DNA from: Mycobacterium sp.
GTDB lineage: Bacteria; Actinomycetota; Actinomycetes; Mycobacteriales; Mycobacteriaceae
Length of the DNA: 64,000 bases
Reading direction: 5' to 3'
NCBI GenBank assembly: GCA_025965895.1
Contig: JAOPWC010000058.1
Location: 54,545 to 118,544, forward strand
In this document: piece after piece, positions 38,326 through 47,668 of the stretch
Numbering within the stretch: position 1 is the stretch's first letter
Layout: the number at the start of each line of letters is the position of its first letter
Translations under genes and position numbers: made by a program
The notes under the pieces: model-generated
The model's input: only the letters and a program-made list of their open reading frames with translations
The model's database searches: none
What the model was told of the DNA's origin: nothing

Positions 38326-39894
38326 TCAGCCGGCGGATGCGGGCACGCTGATTCTTGGAGTATCGCTCATGGCGCCGCCGATGCAGGCCCCTTGGAAGGC
38401 GGGCTTACCGCCAAATTGTTCGGCGACTCTCCTCCGATTGACCGAGCCCTTGGAGGTGAGCGGCAGCTCATCGGTGAAGGCGATGCGTTCGGGGATCTCG
38501 AAGTCGGCGAGCCGGCCGCGGCTGTGGGCAATCAAGTCGACGTGGCACCTATCACGGGTCACGACCACGGCGGCCACCCGCTCGCCGTAGAGCGGGTCGG
38601 GAACGCCGAACACCACAGCTTGGGCCACGTCGGGATGGGACTTGAGGACGTTCTCGACGCGTTCGGGGGAGATCTTTTCGCCGCCACGGTTGATCTGCTC
38701 CTTGATGCGCCCGGTGACGCTCAGAGCTCCGTGGCGGTCGACAGCACCCAGATCTCCGGTGTGCAGCCAGCCGTCGACAAAGTTGCTGGCTGTGGCGCCA
38801 GAATCGTTGAGGTAGCCGCGCACAACCGTGGGTCCCGACAACCAGATCTCGCCGATTGCCCCGATCGGGCGGGTCGCACCGTCGTCATCGACAATGCGTA
38901 CCGACACGCTGGAGGATGCCCCGACAGTGTTCAGTCGGGTTCCCTCGTTGTCGAATGGCAACACGGTGCTTACCTGGTGGGTAGCTTCTGTCATCCCATA
39001 TGCGGCCAGCACGGGCGCCCCGAAGGTCGCTTCCATCCGTTGCACCGTGGTGGGCGAGAGCGACGCGCTGCAGCTACGGATGAACCTCAGTCGGCCCCGG
39101 TAGCCGCGAGGAAGCTCAGCACCTGAGCGCTCGAGCAGAATTTGGTGGATGGTTGGCACGGCGGTGTACCAGGTGGCGTCGACAATCTCGACGTCGTCCC
39201 AAAAGGTGTTCGCGGAAAACCTGCCACGGGCAGGAAGGAGAACTCGGCCACCGCTGGCAAGTGTGGCGAGCAGGGCCGCGATGAGGCCGTGACCGTGGAA
39301 TAACGGCATTACTGCAACCGTCGCGTCGGTTGGCCCAAGTTGGTACGCGCCGATGACGCCGGCGACTCCTGCGGCGATGTTGTCATGCGTCCAGGGCACC
39401 ATCTTGGGCTTTCCGGTTGTGCCGGAAGTGAACATGATCAATGCGTCGCGGCCCGTGAGCCCGGGTATCGGTTTGTTGACCGCGCTCGGTGATGCGCCGT
39501 CACACCGGCGGCCGTCGATGAGTGTGACCCGGGCACCGGCCATCTCGACCCGGGTCCGTCTCTGGGCGGTGGGCAACGCCGGGTCCAGCGGCGCAACGAC
39601 GGCGCCGGCGCGCGCGGCGGCGAGCAGTCCGACGACGAATTCGACGCTGTTGGTTGATTGAAGTGCGACGACATCGCCAGGTCGTAGTCCAGAGCGTTGT
39701 AACACTTGGCACCGGGCGACGACGAGTTCCGCCAGTTCGGCGTAGTTGATCCGGCGGCGCTGCGCGCCGACGATCAGAGCCGTCGAATTCGGTGCAGTTT
39801 CGGAGGCGCCGTCGAGCATGTGGCCCAGCCGCCACAGCGACGTTTCGGCCTGAGCGCGACCCGCCCCGGCGCTGAGGGTTTCAATCGTGGTCAT
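38326..39894 (-). CDS. acyl-CoA synthetase, candidate oxalate-CoA ligase (FadD7/AAE3-like)
   Basis: 522 residues from ATG 39894 (MTTIETLSAGAG). ANL-superfamily motifs: P-loop MFTSGTTGKPKMVPWTHDN, VLAAYGMTEATHQ (A5), DGWLHTGDLGAVD (A7), GRIKEQINRGGEKISP (A8) and LPLTSKGSVNRRR with the C-terminal Lys. The short P-loop neighbourhood and the EATHQ form resemble FadD7 of M. tuberculosis, whose gene is next to oxcA, and plant/yeast oxalyl-CoA synthetases (AAE3, Pcs60). In this island it most likely makes oxalyl-CoA from oxalate, ATP and CoA. The substrate is inferred from context. Confidence 0.75.
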   Translation of the reverse strand: MTTIETLSAGAGRAQAETSLWRLGHMLDGASETAPNSTALIVGAQRRRINYAELAELVVARCQVLQRSGLRPGDVVALQSTNSVEFVVGLLAAARAGAVVAPLDPALPTAQRRTRVEMAGARVTLIDGRRCDGASPSAVNKPIPGLTGRDALIMFTSGTTGKPKMVPWTHDNIAAGVAGVIGAYQLGPTDATVAVMPLFHGHGLIAALLATLASGGRVLLPARGRFSANTFWDDVEIVDATWYTAVPTIHQILLERSGAELPRGYRGRLRFIRSCSASLSPTTVQRMEATFGAPVLAAYGMTEATHQVSTVLPFDNEGTRLNTVGASSSVSVRIVDDDGATRPIGAIGEIWLSGPTVVRGYLNDSGATASNFVDGWLHTGDLGAVDRHGALSVTGRIKEQINRGGEKISPERVENVLKSHPDVAQAVVFGVPDPLYGERVAAVVVTRDRCHVDLIAHSRGRLADFEIPERIAFTDELPLTSKGSVNRRRVAEQFGGKPAFQGACIGGAMSDTPRISVPASAG

Positions 39895-40150
39895 CGGCAG
39901 GCCTCTGGTGCGGTGCTGCCACGGGAAACCCGGCCACGATCTCGTCGACCCAGCCATGGACCTGGTCCGCGCTGCCGTGGACTTGCCTTGTGACGTTCAA
40001 CTCCGGGGTGTAGAGCGTTCCGACGAAGCGACCCAGTTCGACGTCCACGCGCAGCAGTGAGCCGTCGGCAAGCCGGTAATGGCCGGTGTGCATGAATATT
40101 GCGCGCGGCGCCCCGGCCGGTCGCCGCCCCCCAACCTGAACTTGTCGCAT
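39881..40150 (-). CDS. small conserved protein upstream of the oxalate-CoA ligase gene
   Basis: 89 residues from ATG 40150; GTG or ATG starts a few codons upstream are possible. It overlaps the ligase gene by 14 bases, so the two are co-translated. The core is MHTGHYRLADGSLLRVDVELGR and LYTPELNVTRQVHGSADQVHGW, a small beta-rich domain I do not recognise. It is the first gene of the operon and lies directly behind an island operator (40178-40195). Confidence 0.55.
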   Translation of the reverse strand: MRQVQVGGRRPAGAPRAIFMHTGHYRLADGSLLRVDVELGRFVGTLYTPELNVTRQVHGSADQVHGWVDEIVAGFPVAAPHQRPADDHD

Positions 40151-40177
40151 CCTGATCACCACACCTACTGTTACTTG

Positions 40178-40195
40178 CAGACAGTATACAGTATG
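40178..40195. promoter_or_regulatory. island operator site 1 (ligase operon)
   Basis: CAGACAGTATACAGTATG. The right half TATACAGTATG (40185-40195) matches CATACNGTATG with one change, and a diverged copy overlaps it with a 7-base offset. It is 28 bases upstream of the small-gene start, where a repressor would block transcription. Confidence 0.7.
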
Positions 40196-40294
40196 TGAAA
40201 TGCAGCACAAGGGGCAGCTGGCGGCAATCGATGTGTTCCGCCCCAGGAGGTTCTAGGCGAGCCGGGCGCCCCGCGCGGGTGGACCGCTCAGCAA

Positions 40295-41683
40295 TCACAG
40301 GACCTTCAGTTCCTCGGCGATCTCCGCGACGGAGGCTTTTGCGTCACCGAACAGCATCGAGGTCTTCTGATTGAAGTAGAGCTCGTTGTCGATGCCGGCG
40401 AATCCGGGGCTCATCGAGCGCTTGAGCACGATGACCGACCTCGCGTGGTCGACGTCGAGGATCGGCATCCCGTAAATCGGCGAGGCTGGATTGGACCGGG
40501 CCGCCGGGTTCGTGACATCGTTGGCGCCGATCACCAAGGCCACGTCGGTCCGGCTGAACTCGCCGTTGATCTCGTCCATCTCTTTGAGCTGCTCATACGG
40601 TACATCGGCCTCGGCGAGCAACACGTTCATGTGGCCGGGCATCCGGCCGGCGACGGGGTGAATGGCATGTTTGACCGCCACGCCGCGTCCTTCGAGCAGC
40701 CTGGCCATCTCGCGCACGGCATGCTGGGCCTGCGCCACGGCCATGCCGTAGCCGGGAACGACGACCACCTGGCTCGCGTACGCCATCTGGATGGCCGCGT
40801 CCGCCGCACTGGTCTGCCGTACCGTCTGGTCCGCAGGACCACCACCCGGGCCCGCTGCGGCGGCCGTCCCCCCGAACCCCCCTGCGACGATCGCGGGGAT
40901 CGACCGGTTCATCGCCTTGGCCATCAGGTTGGTCAGGATGGTCCCCGAGGCGCCGACGATCATGCCTGCGACGATCATCGCGGTGTTGTCCAGCGCCAGC
41001 CCGGTCGCCGCGGCGGAGAGTCCGGTGAGCGCGTTGAGCAATGAGATCACCACCGGCATGTCTGCCCCGCCGATCGGCAGCACCACCATCACGCCGAGCA
41101 CCGCCGCCGAGAGGAGGATGCCGATGATCAGCAGCGGGGATCGTTGGCCAAGAGCGATGGCGACACCACACCCGAGGGAGAGGAGCACTAGCGCCGCGTT
41201 GAGCGGCTGCTGCGCCCGGCCCAGGCTGATCGGCTTGCCGGGCAACACTTCCTGCAGCTTGCCAAAGGCGATCAGGGATCCCCAGAAGGACACCGAACCC
41301 ACGATCGCGGCAAACAGCGAGGTGACGGCCACGTAACCGGCCACTGTCGCGTAGCCGTGGCTGTCCCTGAACTCCACCCAGGACACGAGCGCCACGGCGC
41401 CGCCGCCCACTCCGTTGAACAGTGCCACCATCTGCGGCATCGCGGTCATCTTGACCCGCCGCGCCGATGGCACGCCAACGAGCGTCCCGAGGACCAGGCC
41501 AAGCGCTATCAACAGCCAATTGCTCATCCCCGGCGTCAGCAGGGTGGCCGCGATTGCGATCACCATGCCGACGGCCGCGACCAGGTTGCCGCGCGCGGCG
41601 GTCCGGGGCCCGGTCAGCCCCATCAGGCCATGGATGAACAGTGCGAACCCGATGATGTAAAGAACCGCGATGAGCTCACTCAT
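40295..41683 (-). CDS. pntB: NAD(P) transhydrogenase subunit beta
   Basis: 462 residues from ATG 41683. Nine or so transmembrane helices in the first 270 residues, then the NADP(H)-binding domain III: VVVPGYGMAVAQAQHAV, HPVAGRMPGHMNVLLAEADV, VIGANDVTNPAA and KRSMSPGFAGIDNELYF. Overlaps pntAB by eight bases. With PntAA/AB it uses the proton gradient to make NADPH from NADH, which here could link formate oxidation to oxalyl-CoA and tartronate-semialdehyde reduction. Confidence 0.93.
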   Translation of the reverse strand: MSELIAVLYIIGFALFIHGLMGLTGPRTAARGNLVAAVGMVIAIAATLLTPGMSNWLLIALGLVLGTLVGVPSARRVKMTAMPQMVALFNGVGGGAVALVSWVEFRDSHGYATVAGYVAVTSLFAAIVGSVSFWGSLIAFGKLQEVLPGKPISLGRAQQPLNAALVLLSLGCGVAIALGQRSPLLIIGILLSAAVLGVMVVLPIGGADMPVVISLLNALTGLSAAATGLALDNTAMIVAGMIVGASGTILTNLMAKAMNRSIPAIVAGGFGGTAAAAGPGGGPADQTVRQTSAADAAIQMAYASQVVVVPGYGMAVAQAQHAVREMARLLEGRGVAVKHAIHPVAGRMPGHMNVLLAEADVPYEQLKEMDEINGEFSRTDVALVIGANDVTNPAARSNPASPIYGMPILDVDHARSVIVLKRSMSPGFAGIDNELYFNQKTSMLFGDAKASVAEIAEELKVL

Positions 41684-41990
41684 GAGCGGCCACAACCCTT
41701 CCTGCTTCGGCAATCGGCTTCTTGAACATGCCAAGCATCCGGTCCGTCACCAGGAACCCGCCCACCACGTTGATCGCGCCGAAGGCGATGGCGACCACCA
41801 GGAGCATGCGGTCGAAGGCATCCGTCGCGGAACGGCCGAGCAGCACCAGGCCGGCGAGCAGCACGATGCCGTGGATGGCGTTGGTACCGGACATGAGCGG
41901 GGTATGCAGGGTGTTGGGAACCCTTGAGATAACGGCGAAGCCGACGAAGCCGGCCAGCACCAGGATCGCCACATTGGCCAGGAGCGTCAT
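41676..41990 (-). CDS. pntAB: NAD(P) transhydrogenase subunit alpha, part 2
   Basis: 104 residues, three transmembrane helices (about 5-24, 38-55, 62-82). SRVPNTLHTPLMSGTNAIHG is the conserved family segment. The split of the alpha subunit into soluble PntAA and this membrane piece is usual in actinobacteria. It overlaps pntAA by four bases and pntB by eight. Confidence 0.93.
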   Translation of the reverse strand: MTLLANVAILVLAGFVGFAVISRVPNTLHTPLMSGTNAIHGIVLLAGLVLLGRSATDAFDRMLLVVAIAFGAINVVGGFLVTDRMLGMFKKPIAEAGRVVAAHE

Positions 41991-43081
41991 CGGGCCTCCG
42001 TCAACTGGTCACCGGCTGAGGTCACGCAGCACGCGGCGAGGATCTCGTCCGAGAAGTCGGGCACGATCTTGCCGTCGGCCAGCATGTGTTCGAGCAGAGC
42101 CGCCACGTTCCGCGCGTACAGCTCGCTGGCGTGCTCGGGCATCGTTGCCGGCAGGTTCAGAGGCGACGCGATGGTGACGTCGTGACGAACCACAGTCTCG
42201 CCGGGCACGGTGAGCTCGCAGTTGCCGCCGGCCTCACCGGCGAGGTCGACAACGACGCTGCCCGGTCGCATTTGGCATACCGCCTCTGCGGTGACCAGCC
42301 TTGGCGCCGGGCGTCCCGGGACGAGCGCGGTCGTGATCACCACGTCGAAGCCGGAGACCGCTTCGGTCAGCCGCCGCTGCTGCTCCTCCTGTTCCCCCGG
42401 GGCCAGCGCGCGGGCGTAGCCGCCCTCGCCCGCAGCCTGGACACCGAGCTCCAGCCACCGGGCGCCGAGTGACTGGACCTGCTCGGCGACCTCAGGCCGG
42501 ACATCGAAGCCCGTCGTGCGGGCGCCCAACCGTTTGGCGGTGGCCAGCGCCTGAAGGCCCGCAACGCCCACGCCGAGCACGAGGACAGCCGCCGGTTTCA
42601 CCGTTCCGGCCGCCGTGGTCAGCATGGGGAAGAACCGAGTGGAGCATTCTGCGGCACGTAGTACCGCCTTGTAGCCGGCGACATTGGCTTGGGAGGACAG
42701 CGCGTCCATGGTCTGCGCGCGGGAGATCCGTGGCACCGCTTCCATCGCCAAGCCCGTGACACCCGCCAGGCGCAGTCGCTCCGCGACATCCGGGCGGGTA
42801 CGCGGTGCCAGGAATCCGATCACCATGGATTCCGGCTTCAGCAGGCAGATCTCGTCTGCGGTCGGCGGGTTCACCTTTACGACGACGTCTGCCGGCCATG
42901 GATCGGCGATGGTGGCTCCGACCTGTTCGTAGTGCTCATCGGGGATGAGCGCTGCCCCACCCGCTCCGGCCTCAACTATCACGGAAAGGCCTGCGGCACT
43001 GAGCCGTTCGACGACCTTTGGGACCATCGCAACACGGCATTCGCCGGTAGCGGTTTCCCGGGGGACTCCGATCAGCGTCAT
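41987..43081 (-). CDS. pntAA: NAD(P) transhydrogenase subunit alpha, part 1
   Basis: 364 residues from ATG 43081, AGAGGAAT upstream. The soluble NAD(H)-binding domain I: GVPRETATGECRVAMVP at the start, SRAQTMDALSSQANVAGYKAV near residue 125, and VLGVGVAGLQALATAKRLGA as Rossmann fold. First gene of pntAA-pntAB-pntB. It is divergent from the panE-like gene, with two operator sites in the shared 171-base region. Confidence 0.93.
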   Translation of the reverse strand: MTLIGVPRETATGECRVAMVPKVVERLSAAGLSVIVEAGAGGAALIPDEHYEQVGATIADPWPADVVVKVNPPTADEICLLKPESMVIGFLAPRTRPDVAERLRLAGVTGLAMEAVPRISRAQTMDALSSQANVAGYKAVLRAAECSTRFFPMLTTAAGTVKPAAVLVLGVGVAGLQALATAKRLGARTTGFDVRPEVAEQVQSLGARWLELGVQAAGEGGYARALAPGEQEEQQRRLTEAVSGFDVVITTALVPGRPAPRLVTAEAVCQMRPGSVVVDLAGEAGGNCELTVPGETVVRHDVTIASPLNLPATMPEHASELYARNVAALLEHMLADGKIVPDFSDEILAACCVTSAGDQLTEAR

Positions 43082-43183
43082 ATTCCTCTTCCTGTGCTGT
43101 GGCCGGGGGAGAACTCTCCAGGTGACTGGACTCTGTGCCCCGCGGCCGTATCGGCCGGGACGGTTTGCAGAATATGTCAATCG

Positions 43184-43194
43184 CATACTGTATG
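43184..43194. promoter_or_regulatory. island operator site 2 (pntAA side)
   Basis: CATACTGTATG, a perfect 5-1-5 palindrome flanked by G and C. It is 103 bases upstream of pntAA, and its centre is 40 bases from site 3, about four helical turns. Confidence 0.72.
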
Positions 43195-43223
43195 CAACTT
43201 ATGGACTTAGCGGCGAGGTTATG

Positions 43224-43234
43224 CATACAGTATG
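43224..43234. promoter_or_regulatory. island operator site 3 (panE side)
   Basis: CATACAGTATG, a perfect palindrome extended to GCATACAGTATGC. It ends 19 bases before the panE ATG and seven before its ribosome-binding site. Confidence 0.75.
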
Positions 43235-43252
43235 CTCCCAAAGGGAGATGCC

Positions 43253-44278
43253 ATGAGGATTGCAGTCGTCGGTGCCGGCGCGATCGGCGCCTACTGGGGC
43301 GCCGCAATGCAACGGGGCGGTGCTGACGTTCACTTGATCGCGCGAAACGAGCATCTGCGCGCGATGAGGGAGAACGGGGTGCGGGTGACAAGTCCGCGCG
43401 GCGACTTCGTGGCATATCCGCACGCCACGGACGACCCCGCCGAGATCGGGCCGGTCGATTACATCTTTCTCGGGCTCAAGGCGCATAGCTATCCGTCATG
43501 CGGCGACCTGGTGAAGCCGCTCCTCGCCGGCGACACGGCAGTGCTGGCTGCGCAAAACGGGATCCCATGGTGGTATTTCCACGAACTGCCAGGGCCGTAC
43601 CGCGGACGCCGGGTCGAGGCCGTCGATCCCGGCGGTGCCACGAGTGCGGTGCTGCCCCCGGAGCGGGCCATCGGCTGTGTGGTGTATCCGGCAACCACCA
43701 TCGAGGCGCCCGGGGTGATCCGGCACCTGGAAGGCACCCGCTTCTCCATCGGTGAGCCGTCAGGGGAGATTTCAGAGCGCTGCATGGACTTGAGCGACGC
43801 GATGGTCGCCGGGGGGCTGAAGTGCCCCGTCGAGGCCGACCTGCGAAGTGACATCTGGATCAAGCTCATGGGCAACGTCGCGTTCAACCCACTGAGCGCG
43901 CTGACCAGAGCGACGATGGTCGAGATCTGTCAGCACCCGCACACCCGCCAACTGGTGATTCAGCTGATGGAGGAGACGCTCGACATCGCCGCCAGGGTGG
44001 GCAGCAACCCGCGCATATCCATCGAAAAGCGGCTGCGCGGGGCGGAGAAGGTGGGACACCACAAGACTTCCACGCTGCAAGACCTCGAAGCGGGCAAGCA
44101 GCTGGAACTCGATGCCATCGTCGCGGCGGTAGTCGAGATGGCAGACCTGACGGGCGCTGCCGCTCCCACGCTTCGCACCATCCACGCCGCCACCGATCTG
44201 CTGGCTCGCACCTGCGCGCCTGTGGGGTCGCGGGCCGCCGGCACTCCGAATAAGGAAACCCAACCGGCTCTCACCTGA
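43253..44278 (+). CDS. PanE-family reductase, candidate oxalyl-CoA reductase
   Basis: 341 residues from ATG 43253 with AAGGGAG upstream. N-terminal NADP fold RIAVVGAGAIGAYWGAAM; AAQNGIPWW carries the Asn and DIWIKLMGNVAFNPLSAL the Lys used by ketopantoate reductases. The name by similarity would be 2-dehydropantoate 2-reductase. However, the gene lies in an oxalate island, head-to-head with pntAA and under the island operator. In Methylorubrum extorquens a PanE-family protein (PanE2) is reported to reduce oxalyl-CoA to glyoxylate. I infer the same role here; a CoA-precursor role is the alternative. Confidence 0.72.
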   Translation: MRIAVVGAGAIGAYWGAAMQRGGADVHLIARNEHLRAMRENGVRVTSPRGDFVAYPHATDDPAEIGPVDYIFLGLKAHSYPSCGDLVKPLLAGDTAVLAAQNGIPWWYFHELPGPYRGRRVEAVDPGGATSAVLPPERAIGCVVYPATTIEAPGVIRHLEGTRFSIGEPSGEISERCMDLSDAMVAGGLKCPVEADLRSDIWIKLMGNVAFNPLSALTRATMVEICQHPHTRQLVIQLMEETLDIAARVGSNPRISIEKRLRGAEKVGHHKTSTLQDLEAGKQLELDAIVAAVVEMADLTGAAAPTLRTIHAATDLLARTCAPVGSRAAGTPNKETQPALT

Positions 44279-44287
44279 GAGGGCAAC

Positions 44288-45718
44288 ATGGTGAACCGTC
44301 GCGCCAAGATCGTCTGCACGCTCGGACCAGCCACCGACACTGCCCGGCCACTGCTGGAACTCGTCGACGCCGGAATGGATGTGGCACGGCTGAACTTCAG
44401 CCACAGCACCCACGCGCAGCATTCCGTCCTCTACGGGCTTGTGCGTCAGATCGCAGCACATCGCGGTCGCGCGGTCGGCGTGCTGGCGGACCTGCAGGGC
44501 CCCAAGATCCGGCTGGGCCGCTTCGCCTGTGGCCCGGTGGTATGGGCCGTCGGCGAGCAGATCGTGATCACGACGGCCGCATGCCCGGGCGACCACGACC
44601 GCGTCTGTACGACGTACGACGGGTTGGCCGCCGACGTGCATGGAGGTGATCGGCTGCTCATCGACGACGGCAAGATCGACCTGCGAGTGCTCGACGTCAA
44701 CGACGAAGACATCACCTGCGAGGTTGTGCAGGGCGGCCCGGTCAGCGACCATAAGGGCATCTCGCTTCCGGGCGTTGCGGTCAGTGTGCCGCCGTTGTCC
44801 GGGAAGGACATTGAGGACTTGAAGTTTGCCCTCGACCTCGGAGTCGACATGATCGCCATGTCCTTTGTCCGGGCGGCCGAGGAGGTGAAGCTCGCGCACG
44901 CCATCATGGACGAGGCCGGCAGACGGGTGCCCGTCATTGCGAAACTTGAGAAGCCTGAGGCGGTTTCGGACCTATCGGGGATCGTCGAGGCGTTCGATGG
45001 ACTGATGGTGGCCCGCGGTGACCTCGGTGTGGAGATGCCGCTGGAGCAAATCCCACTCGTGCAGAAGCGCGCGATTCGCCTGTGCCGTCAGGCTGCGAAG
45101 CCGGTCATCGTGGCGACCCAGATGCTCGACTCGATGGTCTCCGACCGTCGTCCCACCCGAGCAGAGGTCTCGGACGTGGCCAACGCGGTCTTTGATGGGG
45201 CCGACGCAGTCATGCTCTCCGCCGAGACGAGCGTCGGCGCGCATCCGGCGCACACGGTGGCGACGATGGCGCGCATTGTCGAGGCGGCAGAGGGCGCGGC
45301 GTGCGAAAAGCAAGCGCCGGAGTTAACGACCGAGAAAGACGGCGGCGAGGCAGGCATCGGCGATGCTATCGGGGCGGCTGCCTGCGAGCTCGGCCAACGA
45401 CTCGGGGCGATGGCGCTGTGTTGCTTCACCCGTACCGGCGACACAGCACTGAGACTGGCAAGCCAGCGATCCCGTTTACCGCTGCTCGCCTTCGCTCACG
45501 ACGAGTCGGTGAGGGCGCGGTTGGCGTTCTCCTGGGGCATCGAGTCCGCGGTGCTGGCACCCGCCATCACGGCCGAGACCCTGCCGACCGAGGTCATCCG
45601 AGGGCTGGCTGCGATGGGAATGCGCGATCCCGGCAATCTGGTCGTGGTGGTGTCCGGCAGCACGAGCGGCGTTTCGGGATGCACCGACTCGGTGCGGGTG
45701 CTGCGCACCGGGCTATGA
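44288..45718 (+). CDS. pyk: pyruvate kinase
   Basis: 476 residues, nine bases after the panE-like gene. RRAKIVCTLGPATDT, DVARLNFSHST, KLEKPEAV, MVARGDLGVEMP (active-site GD) and PVIVATQMLDSM are the family motifs. All catalytic residues appear intact and the C-terminal effector domain is present. It would turn PEP formed from glycerate into pyruvate and ATP, the end of the oxalate/glyoxylate route. Most mycobacteria carry a separate housekeeping pyk, so this is probably an island-specific copy. Confidence 0.92.
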   Translation: MVNRRAKIVCTLGPATDTARPLLELVDAGMDVARLNFSHSTHAQHSVLYGLVRQIAAHRGRAVGVLADLQGPKIRLGRFACGPVVWAVGEQIVITTAACPGDHDRVCTTYDGLAADVHGGDRLLIDDGKIDLRVLDVNDEDITCEVVQGGPVSDHKGISLPGVAVSVPPLSGKDIEDLKFALDLGVDMIAMSFVRAAEEVKLAHAIMDEAGRRVPVIAKLEKPEAVSDLSGIVEAFDGLMVARGDLGVEMPLEQIPLVQKRAIRLCRQAAKPVIVATQMLDSMVSDRRPTRAEVSDVANAVFDGADAVMLSAETSVGAHPAHTVATMARIVEAAEGAACEKQAPELTTEKDGGEAGIGDAIGAAACELGQRLGAMALCCFTRTGDTALRLASQRSRLPLLAFAHDESVRARLAFSWGIESAVLAPAITAETLPTEVIRGLAAMGMRDPGNLVVVVSGSTSGVSGCTDSVRVLRTGL

Positions 45719-45846
45719 CTCCGCGCGCAGGCCGTGCCCACCCACGCCAGTCTCCTTCCTAGCTCCGCGGCGCACCGTCTGCCGTGTGATGGCGGGCACC
45801 CTCACTGGACATCCAGTAGCAACCGGGGCTAGTATATCGCATAAGG

Positions 45847-45864
45847 CATACTGCATACAGTTTA
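45847..45864. promoter_or_regulatory. island operator site 4 (oxc)
   Basis: CATACTGCATACAGTTTA: two overlapping half-conserved palindromes (45847-45857 and 45854-45864) offset by seven bases. It ends 24 bases before the oxc ATG. Confidence 0.7.
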
Positions 45865-45888
45865 GCTCAGGCCGGAAGGTTTTCTCAG

Positions 45889-47622
45889 ATGACCACTGCT
45901 TGCATCGAAGACGCGGAGGCGACGGGCGCCGGCGATCCGGCCGCTCTCACCGATGGGATCCACCTGGTCGTCGATGCGCTCAAGCTCAACGACGTGCGCA
46001 CCATCTACGGACTCGTCGGCATCCCGATCACCGATCTGGCTCGCGTCGCGCAGGCGTCGGGCATCCGCTACATCGGCTTCCGCCACGAAAGCGACGCCGG
46101 CCACGCCGCGGCGGCCGCCGGGTTCCTCACGAAGAAGCCCGGCATCTGCCTGACGGTGTCCGCTCCGGGCTTCCTCAACGGGCTGGTGGCGCTTGCGAAC
46201 GCGACGACGAACTGCTTCCCGATGGTCCAGATCTCCGGATCGAGTGAGCGGCATCTCGTCGACCTTCAGCGCGGTGACTACGAGGAGATGGACCAGCTCG
46301 CGGCGGCTAAGCCGTTCGTCAAGGCGGCGTACCGGGTATCTCGGGCCGAGGACATCGGCCGCGGTGTGGCGCGCGCGATCCGCACCGCGGTGTCCGGCCG
46401 TCCGGGGGGCGTCTACCTCGACATCCCGGCCGCGGTGCTCGGTGAGGTCGTCGATGCGGACCGGGCCGCCGCGACATTGTGGCGGGTGGTCAACCCGGCA
46501 CCGCGGCAGCTGCCCGAACTCGAGGCGGTCGACCTCGCGATCGACCTGCTCGCCAGCGCAAAGCGGCCCTTGATCGTGCTCGGCAAGGGCGCCGCGTACG
46601 CACAGGCGGACGAGCAGATCCGGGAGTTCATCGAGTCCACCGGCGTGCCGTATCTGCCGATGTCGATGGCTAAGGGCCTACTGCCTGACGACCACCCGCA
46701 GTCAGCGGCCACCGCGCGGTCACTGGCCCTGCGCAGGGCCGATGTCGTGATGCTCGTCGGTGCGCGCCTGAACTGGCTACTCGGGCATGGCGATGCGCCC
46801 CAATGGAACCCGCACACCAAGTTCATTCAGGTGGACATCGCGGCCGCCGAAATGGACAGTAATCAGCCCATCGCGGCCCCGCTCGTCGGCGACGTCGGTT
46901 CCGTGATGGAGACCCTCCTGGAGCGGATCAAGCCGTGTCAGATCACGGTCGCGCCGGGGTGGCGCGAGGAGCTATCGGTTCGATCAGCGCAAAACGTCGT
47001 CAAGATGGCGGGCCGCCTCGATGCCGCGCAGAACGCACACCCGATGAAGTTCCTCGGCGCGTTGCAGGCAATTCGCGATGTCCTGCACGACGAACCCGGA
47101 GTCTATGTCGTGAACGAGGGCGCGAACGCACTCGACTTGGCGCGCAACACAATCGGCATGCAGGTCCCGCGCCACCGGCTGGACAGCGGGACCTGGGGCG
47201 TCATGGGCATCGGCATGGGCTACGCGATCGCCGCGGCCGTCGAGACGGGCGACCCCGTCGTCGCGATCGAAGGCGACAGCGCCTTCGGGTTCAGCGGAAT
47301 GGAGATAGAGACGATCTGCCGGTACAACCTGCCGGTCGTCACGGTCATCCTCAACAACAGCGGCGTCTACCGCGGCGACGACATTTCCGCATCCGCTGAC
47401 CCTGCGCCGACCGCACTGCAGGCTCGTCACGAGTTCATGATCAAGGCATTCGGCGGCAAGGGATACCGGGCGACGACGCCCGTGGAGGTTGCCGTCGCCC
47501 TGCGGGAGGCCCTGGCATCGGGCAGGCCGGCACTGATCGACTGCCTGCTCGACCCCTCCGACGGCACCGAGAGCGGCAACATCGCCCACCTCAACCCCAA
47601 GGGCATCACCAACCAGCGCTGA
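45889..47622 (+). CDS. oxc: oxalyl-CoA decarboxylase
   Basis: 577 residues. ThDP enzyme: the activating Glu67 is in [32 protein letters not shown] is specific to oxalyl-CoA decarboxylases, and [19 protein letters not shown] through ILNNSGVY is the ThDP/Mg site. It converts oxalyl-CoA to formyl-CoA and CO2. First gene of the operon oxc-frc-fdsGBAD, 25 bases behind operator site 4. The M. tuberculosis homologue is oxcA (Rv0118c). Confidence 0.95.
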   Translation: MTTACIEDAEATGAGDPAALTDGIHLVVDALKLNDVRTIYGLVGIPITDLARVAQASGIRYIGFRHESDAGHAAAAAGFLTKKPGICLTVSAPGFLNGLVALANATTNCFPMVQISGSSERHLVDLQRGDYEEMDQLAAAKPFVKAAYRVSRAEDIGRGVARAIRTAVSGRPGGVYLDIPAAVLGEVVDADRAAATLWRVVNPAPRQLPELEAVDLAIDLLASAKRPLIVLGKGAAYAQADEQIREFIESTGVPYLPMSMAKGLLPDDHPQSAATARSLALRRADVVMLVGARLNWLLGHGDAPQWNPHTKFIQVDIAAAEMDSNQPIAAPLVGDVGSVMETLLERIKPCQITVAPGWREELSVRSAQNVVKMAGRLDAAQNAHPMKFLGALQAIRDVLHDEPGVYVVNEGANALDLARNTIGMQVPRHRLDSGTWGVMGIGMGYAIAAAVETGDPVVAIEGDSAFGFSGMEIETICRYNLPVVTVILNNSGVYRGDDISASADPAPTALQARHEFMIKAFGGKGYRATTPVEVAVALREALASGRPALIDCLLDPSDGTESGNIAHLNPKGITNQR

Positions 47623-47668
47623 GCCTGCCCGCACCGACACGATCGACAAACAGGAAAGGAAACATGTC

